Source of the DNA: Porticoccaceae bacterium UBA1117
GTDB lineage: Bacteria > Pseudomonadota > Gammaproteobacteria > Pseudomonadales > Porticoccaceae
DNA length: 5,108 bases
Assembly: GCA_002313335.1 (NCBI GenBank)
Contig: DCBC01000170.1
Coordinates: forward strand, 3,271-8,378
Direction: 5' to 3'
Of this stretch, positions 1-5,108 are shown one piece after another. The notes below the pieces were generated by a model that made no database searches, was not told the origin of the DNA, and saw only the letters and a program-made list of their open reading frames with translations. Each line of letters begins with the position of its first letter. Position 1 is the stretch's first letter. The position numbers were made by a program, and so were the translations under genes.

Positions 1-618
1 ATTGACTACCGTCCTGAGGCGGACCAAATTGGGCGTAGGAGTCTCAAGAATGCGGCTCTTGGATATCTTATGCTGGTTGGGGATACTGGGGCAGAGTTAG
101 CATGGTCACAATACCAGCAGGCAGATAACATGACTGATAAAGCGGCTGCTCTTAGCGCCTTGGTAAATAGCCCAGCTGCAGCAGACTATGCAGCACAGGC
201 TCTAGAAACATTTGAGCAACAATATCGTGACGAAGCGCTCGTTATGAACCTGTGGTTACAGATTCAGGCAATCAATAGCCAAAGTGGTGGGTTGTCCCGT
301 GTTGTAGCACTGATGGAACATTCAGCATTCACTATGAATAACCCTAACAAGGTCCGGAGCCTTATAGGTGGATTTTGTAGTGGCAATCTGGTGAACTTCC
401 ATAGCGCTGACGGCGCCGGTTATCGCTTTTTATGTGATCAAATACTGTCCCTAAACAAAACCAACCCTCAAGTGGCAGCTCGTCTAGTAACACCATTGAC
501 GCGCTGGAAAGAATTCGCCGAGCCACACAGTCAGTTAATGCGTAGTGAATTACAGAAAATAGCCGATGAACCGGGTTTGGTAAAAGATATTTACGAAATT
601 GCTACGAAGTCCCTATGA
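1..618 (+). CDS. pepN: Aminopeptidase N (PepN, M1 family), C-terminal part; 5' end outside window
   Basis: This is the C-terminal 205 residues of a zinc metallo-aminopeptidase that removes N-terminal amino acids from peptides in cytoplasmic peptide turnover. The frame is open from base 1, so the methionine at base 70 is internal and not the start. Matches to the PepN C-terminal helical domain run throughout: an IGRRSLKN segment (residues 10-17), ADNMTDKAAALSALV (41-55), NNPNKVRSLIGGF (113-125), FHSADGAGYRFL (133-144), NPQVAARL (155-162) and the end DIYEIATKSL (196-205). E. coli PepN has about 870 residues, so roughly three quarters of the protein, including the HEXXH zinc site and GAMEN motif, lies upstream and cannot be checked here. 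The gene ends in TGA and has its own downstream terminator, so it is probably transcribed separately from the following genes. Identification as PepN is near certain from family knowledge. Confidence 0.96.
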   Translation: MDYRPEADQIGRRSLKNAALGYLMLVGDTGAELAWSQYQQADNMTDKAAALSALVNSPAAADYAAQALETFEQQYRDEALVMNLWLQIQAINSQSGGLSRVVALMEHSAFTMNNPNKVRSLIGGFCSGNLVNFHSADGAGYRFLCDQILSLNKTNPQVAARLVTPLTRWKEFAEPHSQLMRSELQKIADEPGLVKDIYEIATKSL

Positions 619-816
619 GGCTCAGTCATGCGTGGATCTTAAAACTAGATAAATTAATGTAATATTGGTTAGATAAGGTGTGATTTTTGGGCTAATGTTA
701 ATATATCAGACCAATCACGTTATCTTATGTGTTTGATTTTGATGCTCATTTGATCAGTTACACGCATCGGTTCGGAACGATGTATCACATATGAGCTACA
801 TCTGACCCTAAACTTT
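619..816 (+). other. Non-coding 3' region of pepN, AT-rich, with inverted repeats
   Basis: About 200 bases lie between the pepN stop and the first terminator. I find no open frame of useful length with a ribosome binding site on either strand. The stretch is AT-rich and holds the overlapping inverted repeats at 664-725, plus a short 5-bp hairpin (CATCG around 766-770 with CGATG around 779-783). The simplest reading is a long pepN 3' untranslated region. A small RNA ending at the 817-844 terminator is possible, but I see no convincing promoter for it. Confidence 0.5.
664..725. repeat. Overlapping imperfect inverted repeats downstream of pepN
   Basis: ATTGGTTAGAT (664-674) is matched at 9 of 11 positions by the reverse complement of ATCAGACCAAT (705-715). 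A second, mutually exclusive pairing uses AGATA (671-675) with TATCT (721-725) and GTGATT (680-685) with AATCAC (713-718). Both pairings can be read directly. Whether either forms in RNA, or serves as a protein-binding site, is unknown. In AT-rich DNA some of this may be chance. Confidence 0.35.
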
Positions 817-844
817 AGGAGGCTTTCACAAGCCTCCTTTTTTT
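817..844 (+). terminator. Rho-independent terminator after pepN
   Basis: A perfect 9-bp stem, AGGAGGCTT (817-825) with AAGCCTCCT (830-838), closes a 4-base loop (TCAC) and runs directly into six further T residues (839-844). There is no matching T tract on the other strand, so it acts on rightward transcription. It lies about 200 bases past the pepN stop and insulates the acyl-CoA synthetase gene from pepN readthrough. Confidence 0.93.
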
Positions 845-959
845 GTTCGAATTTGTATTTTTGCCTACCTCGTTCGGAATCCTGATTATTCAATTTATCT
901 AACGTAGACCAGAATTAGTGGGTTATTCAAGATTCATCCTTTGCTGCTATGTTTACTGA

Positions 960-987
960 TTGAAAAACCGGCCACTATAACTATACT
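960..987 (+). promoter_or_regulatory. Sigma70-like promoter for acyl-CoA synthetase (and cupin)
   Basis: TTGAAA (960-965, 5 of 6 to TTGACA) is followed after 16 bases by TATACT (982-987, 5 of 6 to TATAAT). The predicted transcript start is near 993-995. It lies between the pepN terminator and the synthetase gene, where a promoter is needed. The role is inferred from consensus match and position only. Confidence 0.6.
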
Positions 988-1141
988 ACGGGTCGAAAAT
1001 ACGATATGCAGTGTTTTTAAAGCGGAGTGATTCAAAGCACTCATTGGCAAAAAGATGAGGATATATCGACTGACTCTGCGTTAATTGTTAGGTTCGTTAC
1101 TGGGCTTTCGGTAAAAATTCTGTCGTAAATTATAATAAATC

Positions 1142-1146
1142 AGGAG
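1142..1146 (+). promoter_or_regulatory. Ribosome binding site of acyl-CoA synthetase
   Basis: AGGAG lies 5 bases before the ATG at 1152. This strong Shine-Dalgarno match fixes that codon as the start. Confidence 0.85.
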
Positions 1147-1151
1147 CGTCT

Positions 1152-2711
1152 ATGTTCTCAACATCACAGCTTATTGCCAGAATAGTGCAGACAGCAGGGT
1201 CGCAATTAGCCACTGTTAATGGTGAGCGCCAGCAGACTTGGCAGCAATTCCAAGAGAAAATAGCTAGATTCGCCGGCGGGCTTCAGGCCTTGGGGGTGGC
1301 TAAAGATGATTGTGTGGCGATGCTGGCCCTAAATAGCGATCGTTACTTCGAATTTATGTACGCAGTACCTTGGGCGGGTGCCGTGTTTCAGCCTATCAAT
1401 ACAAGGCTGGCGGGCCCAGAGGTAGTCTACTGGTTAAATGACTCAGAAGCTAAAGTGGTATTGGTAGATAGTAGTTTTTCGGCACTTATTGATGATATTC
1501 GGCCGCAGTTAAAATATGCCAAGCATTTTGTTTTTGTTGATGAGGTCGCCGTCCCCGATGGTTATGGTTCATATAGTGATTTAGTGAGCGCTCAACCGGT
1601 TGCTGATGCAGGACGTCAAGGTGACGATGTTGTGGCATTGTTTTATACCGGAGGAACTACGGGTAGATCGAAGGGAGTGATGCTTACTCATACCAATTTA
1701 GTGGTCAATGCGCTGCAAGCAGTTGCTGTAATGGATTGCCAGCCTGGCGATAAAGTTTTGCATGTTGCGCCAATGTTTCATATTGCAGATGCCTTTTACT
1801 GTATGACGTCACTAGCGGTTGGAGGCACCAATTACTTCCTACCTGGATTTGAGCCTGTCGCCACGATGCGCGGTATTCAAGACTATCAAATAGATCGGCT
1901 ATTAATGGTACCTACAATGGTTAATATGTTGGTTAACCACCCTGAGATAGGACATTTTGATCTGACAGGATTACGGTCAGTTGCTTATGGCGCCTCGCCT
2001 ATGCCCGAATCAGTGATCAAGAAGGGACTTGCAGAACTTCCCAATGCTGGGTTTTATCAAGCCTACGGGCAAACTGAAGCCTCGCCCATCATCACGGTCC
2101 TAGATAAAAGTCGTCATATTTTTGAGGGTCCTTTAGCCGGAAAAATTAAGTCGGCTGGTCAAGCAATTCCTGGTGTTGATATTGCGATTGTTGACGAAAA
2201 CGATCAAATAGTCGCTACCGGTGTGGTTGGGGAGGTCTGTCTTCGTGGGCCCAATGTTATGAAGGGCTATCGAAATATGCCGGAGCAAACTAGTAAGGCA
2301 ATCGTAGATAAATGGCTGCATACGGGTGATGGAGGTTATCTTGACAATGAGGGTTTTCTGTTCATCGTCGACCGTGTAAAAGATATGATCATATCCGGTG
2401 GAGAGAACGTCTACTCAACGGAAGTTGAAAATGCAATTTATCAATACCCGGGTATCAATCAATGTGCCGCTATTGGTATTCCTAGTGAAAAATGGGGTGA
2501 GCAGGTGCATGCAGTAGTCGTTGTTAATGAGGGTGCGAACGTATCTGAGGATGATGTTATTGCTTACTGCAAGACCCAGATAGCAGGGTTTAAGTGCCCG
2601 CGCTCTATCACTTTTCAGACAGAGCCGTTACCGCTCTCCGGCGCAGGTAAAATTCTCAAGACGGAACTGCGTAAGCCATTTTGGGCAAATGGTGAGAAAA
2701 ACGTCAATTGA
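1152..2711 (+). CDS. Acyl-CoA synthetase, AMP-forming (class I adenylate-forming, FadD-like)
   Basis: This complete 519-residue enzyme should activate a carboxylic acid to its CoA thioester via an acyl-AMP intermediate, using ATP. The phosphate-binding motif YTGGTTGRSKGV is at residues 165-176, YGQTEASP at 305-312, and GEVCLRGPNVMKGY at 360-373. The ATP-ribose motif TGD is at 391-393, the hinge DRVKDMI at 407-413, and GGEN at 416-419. The C-terminal subdomain carries the adenylation lysine K500 in SGAGKILK (496-503). All core motifs are intact and the length is normal for medium- or long-chain fatty-acyl-CoA ligases of this superfamily. No signal peptide is visible, so it is probably cytoplasmic. 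The cupin gene follows after 88 bases with no terminator, suggesting one transcript. Substrate chain length or ring structure cannot be deduced: FadD3-like, aromatic-acid and fatty-acid ligases all share these motifs. The family is very secure, the substrate unknown. Confidence 0.93.
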   Translation: MFSTSQLIARIVQTAGSQLATVNGERQQTWQQFQEKIARFAGGLQALGVAKDDCVAMLALNSDRYFEFMYAVPWAGAVFQPINTRLAGPEVVYWLNDSEAKVVLVDSSFSALIDDIRPQLKYAKHFVFVDEVAVPDGYGSYSDLVSAQPVADAGRQGDDVVALFYTGGTTGRSKGVMLTHTNLVVNALQAVAVMDCQPGDKVLHVAPMFHIADAFYCMTSLAVGGTNYFLPGFEPVATMRGIQDYQIDRLLMVPTMVNMLVNHPEIGHFDLTGLRSVAYGASPMPESVIKKGLAELPNAGFYQAYGQTEASPIITVLDKSRHIFEGPLAGKIKSAGQAIPGVDIAIVDENDQIVATGVVGEVCLRGPNVMKGYRNMPEQTSKAIVDKWLHTGDGGYLDNEGFLFIVDRVKDMIISGGENVYSTEVENAIYQYPGINQCAAIGIPSEKWGEQVHAVVVVNEGANVSEDDVIAYCKTQIAGFKCPRSITFQTEPLPLSGAGKILKTELRKPFWANGEKNVN

Positions 2712-2799
2712 TATAGACAAGAATTCGGAATGGAGATAATTTTCCACTAAAGGCTGAGTAGCTTAAAATTATAGTATTACACTGCAAGGAACCGAAAAG

Positions 2800-3150
2800 A
2801 TGGACCATTTGTTTAAACTTGATAATCAAGACCTAATTGAACCGATCACCGATGATCTAGAGGGCTGGAGCGTTATAGACGGACAGCCCAGTATGAAAAC
2901 GTGGATTATGCGAACATCAAATGATGGCAGCATGATCTCTGGCGTATGGACGGCTACCCCCGGTACCTATCATGCTGTTTATGCCGAATACGAGTTTGTA
3001 CATCTAATTGAAGGCAGTATTACTATTACTCCGGATGGGGGTCTACCCACGTATGTGGCGGCTGGAGACGCATTTGTGGTTGAAGCAGGCTTTAGTGGTA
3101 CATGGGAAATCACCGAGTCGGTCGTCAAGCATTTTGATATTAAGCTTTAG
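2800..3150 (+). CDS. Small cupin-fold protein (DUF861 / cupin_3 type)
   Basis: This 116-residue, single-domain protein starts at an ATG preceded by AAGGA (2786-2790, 9 bases upstream). Residues about 46-115 follow the DUF861 cupin pattern also seen in the C-terminal half of ureidoglycine aminohydrolase. There is an ISGVWTATPGTYH segment (46-58), then EFVHLIEGSITITPDGG (65-81), the turn AAGDAFVVEAG (87-97) and the closing GTWEITESVVKHF (100-112). The classic two-histidine cupin motif is not present in full; H58, E65 and H68 are the nearest candidate ligands, so metal binding and catalysis are uncertain. Related small cupins are often annotated as hypothetical, and a purine role is not supported here because no ureide genes are near. 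Its position just after the acyl-CoA synthetase suggests a helper or minor enzymatic role in the same pathway. Fold assignment is good; function is unknown. Confidence 0.87.
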   Translation: MDHLFKLDNQDLIEPITDDLEGWSVIDGQPSMKTWIMRTSNDGSMISGVWTATPGTYHAVYAEYEFVHLIEGSITITPDGGLPTYVAAGDAFVVEAGFSGTWEITESVVKHFDIKL

Positions 3151-3204
3151 TTACGTTTGCCGGTCAAAGAATAAGCTGCAGGCACAACGTGCGGGTTATC
3201 AGGT

Positions 3205-3233
3205 TTGAGATGAAGCTGAGCAAGTTGTATAAA
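3205..3233 (+). promoter_or_regulatory. Sigma70-like promoter for the OYE-family gene
   Basis: TTGAGA (3205-3210, 5 of 6) and TATAAA (3228-3233, 5 of 6) are separated by exactly 17 bases, the preferred spacing. Transcription would start near 3239-3241, giving a leader of about 120 bases that contains the hairpin at 3236-3264 and the dyad at 3297-3329. This implies the reductase can be expressed independently of the synthetase-cupin pair, although no terminator blocks readthrough from them. Confidence 0.6.
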
Positions 3234-3235
3234 AG

Positions 3236-3264
3236 AGCTGATAAAAGAAGACTTTTAGTTAGCT
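3236..3264 (+). other. Hairpin at the predicted 5' end of the OYE transcript
   Basis: TAAAAG (3242-3247) pairs with CTTTTA (3252-3257) around an AAGA loop. The stem extends outward past a bulged G3258 through AGCTGA (3236-3241) with TTAGCT (3259-3264), including one G-U pair, for 12 pairs in all. No T tract follows (GATTA comes next), so it is not a normal terminator. It could stabilise the 5' end of the message or simply be an AT-rich coincidence. Confidence 0.4.
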
Positions 3265-3296
3265 GATTACTTTACCAAGAATTCATAGATGGTAGT

Positions 3297-3329
3297 CGTA
3301 ATTATGTAGAGTTAACTCACGTAATTACG
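3297..3329. promoter_or_regulatory. Nested dyad, candidate operator upstream of the OYE gene
   Basis: A perfect 10-bp palindrome GAGTTAACTC (3309-3318) is flanked by perfectly complementary 8-base arms, CGTAATTA (3297-3304) and TAATTACG (3322-3329), with 4- and 3-base spacers. Because the arm is partly self-symmetric, CGTAATTA also recurs as a direct repeat at 3320-3327. It ends 33 bases before the ATG at 3363 and lies downstream of the best promoter, so a bound dimeric or tetrameric repressor could act as a roadblock. No regulator gene is visible in the window. The symmetry is seen directly; the operator role is inferred. Confidence 0.5.
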
Positions 3330-3362
3330 CGCAACGTCTATCGTATTTAATACTGAGATTTG

Positions 3363-4439
3363 ATGATGAAAGATTTATTTGAACCGTTAACGTTTAACTC
3401 CGGCACTACCTTGAAAAACCGCTTTATGTTAGCGCCTTTGACTAATACTCAAAGCCATGTAGATGGTAAATTGTCGGATGACGAATATAGGTGGTTAACC
3501 ATGCGCGCGCAGGGTGGGTTTGGGCTGACTATGACCTGTGCGGCCCATGTTCAGGCAGTAGGGCAGGGATTTCCAGGCCAGTTAGGGGTTTTCTCGGATG
3601 ACCATCTTGAGGGTCTTACCAAGTTAGCTAATGGTATCAAGGCAGAGAATAGCTTGGCTGTGGTACAACTGCATCATGCTGGAATGCGCTCTCCTGCAGA
3701 TCTTATTGGGCAAGCCCCTGTATGTCCCTCCGATCATGCTGACACTTCCTCGGTTGGACTGAGTGGTGAAGGCGTCCAGCAGCTAATAGAAGACTTTATT
3801 TGTGGTGCAGAAAGAGCTGAAAAGGCGGGCTTTGATGGGGTCGAGATCCATGGGGCGCATGGTTATATTCTTGCCCAGTTCCTCAGTGGCACTATTAATC
3901 AGCGTCAGGATCAATTTGGTGGCTGCATTGAAAACCGTATGCGTCCTATTACAGAGATTATTAATGGTATTAGAGCTCGTTGCCGGCCCGACTTTTTACT
4001 TGGCCTAAGGCTCTCTCCTGAGCGCTTTGACGTACACCTACCCGATATTATTGAGGTAGCCAAAAACGTATTGTCTGCAGGCAAAATTGATTTTCTTGAT
4101 ATGTCGCTCTGGGACTCCTTCAAAGAGCCAGAGGACCAGGCGTTTAAAGGTCGCACATTGTTGTCCTACTTTACAGAGCTTGAACGCGGAACTATTGCGT
4201 TGGGAATTGCGGGTAAACTTCGTAACCCTGAGGAAGTTAATCAGGCTATGGCAGCTAATATTGATTTTGTTATGCTAGGGCGCGCGGCTATCCTGCACCA
4301 TGATTTCCCACGGCAAATGAAGGAAGACGTTAATTTTACGCCAGTTAGGAATCCAGTTTCTGCAGACCACTTGCGAAAAGAGGGGCTCGGAGAAGCCTTC
4401 ATTACTTACATGTCAGGTTGGAAAGGCTTTGTAGAATGA
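3363..4439 (+). CDS. Old Yellow Enzyme family NADH:flavin oxidoreductase
   Basis: This FMN-dependent TIM-barrel reductase of 358 residues would use NAD(P)H to reduce an activated C=C bond, as in enones or enoates. I chose the ATG at 3363, 5 bases after a weak GAG (3355-3357); the next codon is also ATG, and the in-frame TTG at 3360 is too close to the GAG. Numbering from 3363, the N-terminal FMN segment NRFMLAPLT is at 19-27, QLHHAG at 102-107, and the active-site motif HGAHGYILAQFL at 163-174, with H163 and H166 as the expected substrate-binding pair. TINQRQDQFGGCIENR (177-192) follows, then the FMN phosphate-binding region around VMLGRAAI (303-310). The end, YMSGWKGFV, is typical of stand-alone members. 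The short length, with no iron-sulfur or second flavin domain, excludes a multidomain 2,4-dienoyl-CoA reductase of the FadH type. Oddities are a cysteine in GGC where most relatives have GGS, and no cysteine in the APLTNT segment where YqjM-like enzymes carry one. The substrate is unknown. Confidence 0.92.
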   Translation: MMKDLFEPLTFNSGTTLKNRFMLAPLTNTQSHVDGKLSDDEYRWLTMRAQGGFGLTMTCAAHVQAVGQGFPGQLGVFSDDHLEGLTKLANGIKAENSLAVVQLHHAGMRSPADLIGQAPVCPSDHADTSSVGLSGEGVQQLIEDFICGAERAEKAGFDGVEIHGAHGYILAQFLSGTINQRQDQFGGCIENRMRPITEIINGIRARCRPDFLLGLRLSPERFDVHLPDIIEVAKNVLSAGKIDFLDMSLWDSFKEPEDQAFKGRTLLSYFTELERGTIALGIAGKLRNPEEVNQAMAANIDFVMLGRAAILHHDFPRQMKEDVNFTPVRNPVSADHLRKEGLGEAFITYMSGWKGFVE

Positions 4440-4447
4440 TTAAAAGT

Positions 4448-4481
4448 AAAGCTATGGTCGCTCGAAAGCGGCCATAGTTTT
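4448..4481. terminator. Probable bidirectional terminator between convergent genes
   Basis: CTATGGTCGCT (4452-4462) pairs with AGCGGCCATAG (4467-4477), an 11-bp stem with one G-U pair and a CGAA loop. It is flanked by AAA at 4448-4450 and TTTT at 4478-4481, so each strand ends in a short T run. On the minus strand the loop reads TTCG, one stem pair becomes an A-C mismatch, and the tail is the interrupted run CTTTACTTTT. It lies 8 bases after the OYE stop and 24 bases beyond the stop of the leftward PDZ gene, as expected for a shared terminator. Confidence 0.82.
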
Positions 4482-4505
4482 ACTGCTGTAATCGACGGGC
4501 CGATA

Positions 4506-5108
4506 TTAACGTGAAATCGTATAGCCTGTTTGCTCTAAAACAAAGCGATCTTCAGAGATGTTGCCAATAGCTTCAACCTGGCCATCGTCATTGAAAACAA
4601 ATCTTGTTACGATATGTTGTTCAAAAGGCAAGTTAACCTGAGTGTCCACACTGTTAATTGTTGTCCACACGTAGACCACATTAGCTTTACTCAGCACTTC
4701 ATTAACTTTTAGCTCAACACCCCAATCATCGGCATCGCCCATTTCAAGGTCGGCCATTAACTCTGCTTTACCTGAGTTGTTACTAATAATACCTCTGGCA
4801 ACTGAGATATCGATTTCTTTGCCTTCTCGCATCACAGTTGCTTCAACCGGCTCGCCTGGTTTGCCTCGAAACGACAATTGCCCCATGGTTTCCTCGCTCA
4901 CTCTGATACCATTAACCTCAACAAAATCATCACCGGCCTTCAACACTTTTGAGGCAGGGCTGCCTGCTATAACACGGTCAATAATCATTTTTCCTTCCAC
5001 ATTAGGGTTCCAAATAAAGCCAAAACCAACATAACGATCACCAAAAAATTGTCCATCTTCAGCAAGGTTTGCCTTAACGTAAGCAATCGTCTCTTGCTTT
5101 CCTGTCGC
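4506..5108 (-). CDS. PDZ-domain protein with SnoaL/NTF2-like flanks; N-terminus outside window
   Basis: The frame is open from the window end (5108) to TAA at 4508-4506, giving 200 residues of a longer protein. A GTG at 5000 falls inside the PDZ domain and is not the start. Numbering from the window edge, residues about 27-106 form a PDZ domain: carboxylate-binding loop GFGF (28-31), IIDRVIAGSPASK (42-54), AGDDFVEVNGIRVSEET (58-74), then RGKPGEPVEATVMREGKEI (81-99). Residues about 128-198 resemble the later strands of a SnoaL/NTF2-like fold: VNEVLSKANVVYVWTT (135-150), HIVTRFVFNDDGQVEAIGNISEDRFVLEQTG (165-195). The leading GKQETIAYVKANL (3-15) looks like the helix before those strands, which would place the PDZ domain inside the fold. 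No protease motif is visible in this part. A ligand-binding or peptide-sensing role is plausible but not shown. The PDZ call is strong; the flanking fold call is moderate. Cellular location cannot be judged without the N-terminus. Confidence 0.85.
   Translation of the reverse strand, partial: ATGKQETIAYVKANLAEDGQFFGDRYVGFGFIWNPNVEGKMIIDRVIAGSPASKVLKAGDDFVEVNGIRVSEETMGQLSFRGKPGEPVEATVMREGKEIDISVARGIISNNSGKAELMADLEMGDADDWGVELKVNEVLSKANVVYVWTTINSVDTQVNLPFEQHIVTRFVFNDDGQVEAIGNISEDRFVLEQTGYTISR

Larger units (their letters stand above)
845..1151 (+). other. Upstream region and long leader of the acyl-CoA synthetase gene
   Basis: These 307 bases hold no convincing gene. They contain the promoter at 960-987 and, if it is used, a leader of about 155-160 bases. 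Within the leader is a weak hairpin (GAGTG 1025-1029 with CACTC 1038-1042, 8-base loop). The octamer TTATTCAA occurs twice ahead of the promoter (886-893 and 923-930), which could be chance. A perfect TATAAT at 1131-1136 sits too close to the start codon to be the main promoter. Confidence 0.5.

Noticed and set aside
1027..1128. A short GTG-started frame of 33 codons in the synthetase leader, a possible leader peptide
   Set aside because: The only purine-rich stretch touches the start codon, leaving no room for a ribosome binding site, and the peptide has no recognisable character such as runs of one amino acid.
1131..1136. Perfect TATAAT just before the acyl-CoA synthetase gene
   Set aside because: The matching -35 area is poor, and transcription from it would begin at or inside the Shine-Dalgarno sequence at 1142-1146.
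2133..2321. Minus-strand open frame of 62 codons inside the acyl-CoA synthetase gene
   Set aside because: It lies opposite a segment whose plus-strand translation carries conserved family motifs, and its own product resembles nothing.
2712..2799. Possible separate promoter for the cupin gene (TAGACA 2714-2719 and GATAAT 2735-2740)
   Set aside because: The spacing is only 15 bases and both boxes are imperfect; cotranscription with the synthetase is simpler.
2718..3284. CAAGAATTC repeated ahead of the cupin gene (2718-2726) and the OYE gene (3276-3284)
   Set aside because: Nine bases of AT-rich, partly palindromic sequence can recur by chance, and the positions relative to promoters and starts differ.
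3911..4156. Minus-strand and alternate plus-frame open frames inside the OYE gene
   Set aside because: They are shadows of a strongly conserved coding frame and lack ribosome binding sites and recognisable domains.
4777..5034. Plus-strand open frame of 85 codons opposite the PDZ gene
   Set aside because: The opposite strand encodes a clear PDZ domain here; the plus-strand product has low-complexity character and no family resemblance.

Overview
The window reads as ordinary chromosomal DNA from a gammaproteobacterium, probably a marine or aquatic heterotroph. The evidence is an Escherichia coli-like aminopeptidase N C-terminus, compact genes with Shine-Dalgarno sites, Rho-independent terminators, sigma70-like promoters and moderate base composition. 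The genus cannot be named from this sequence. I see no transposase, CRISPR array, tRNA, rRNA or phage gene.

Layout: (1) 1-618, + strand, the last 205 residues of PepN, cut by the window start. (2) 619-1151, about 530 bases without a convincing gene: a 3' untranslated stretch with overlapping inverted repeats, a strong terminator at 817-844, then the promoter and long leader of the next gene. (3) 1152-2711, a complete class I acyl-CoA synthetase (AMP-forming), followed after 88 bases by a small DUF861-type cupin (2800-3150); no terminator separates them, so they probably share a transcript. (4) 3151-3362, a regulatory gap with a good promoter, a hairpin at the predicted transcript start and a 33-bp nested dyad that looks like an operator. 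(5) 3363-4439, an Old Yellow Enzyme (OYE) family flavin oxidoreductase. (6) 4448-4481, a hairpin terminator likely to work in both directions. (7) 4506-5108, - strand, the last 200 residues of a PDZ-containing protein running off the window end.

Working together: the synthetase, cupin and OYE reductase form a small co-directional set consistent with catabolism of an organic acid or alpha,beta-unsaturated carbonyl compound: CoA activation, a cupin accessory step, and NAD(P)H-dependent reduction of an activated C=C bond. The substrate cannot be read from the sequence. PepN (peptide turnover) and the PDZ protein are probably unrelated flanking genes. The two most notable observations are the nested dyad ahead of the OYE gene, and the architecture of the last protein, where a PDZ domain seems to be inserted inside a SnoaL/NTF2-like fold. 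I found no clearly new multi-gene system.
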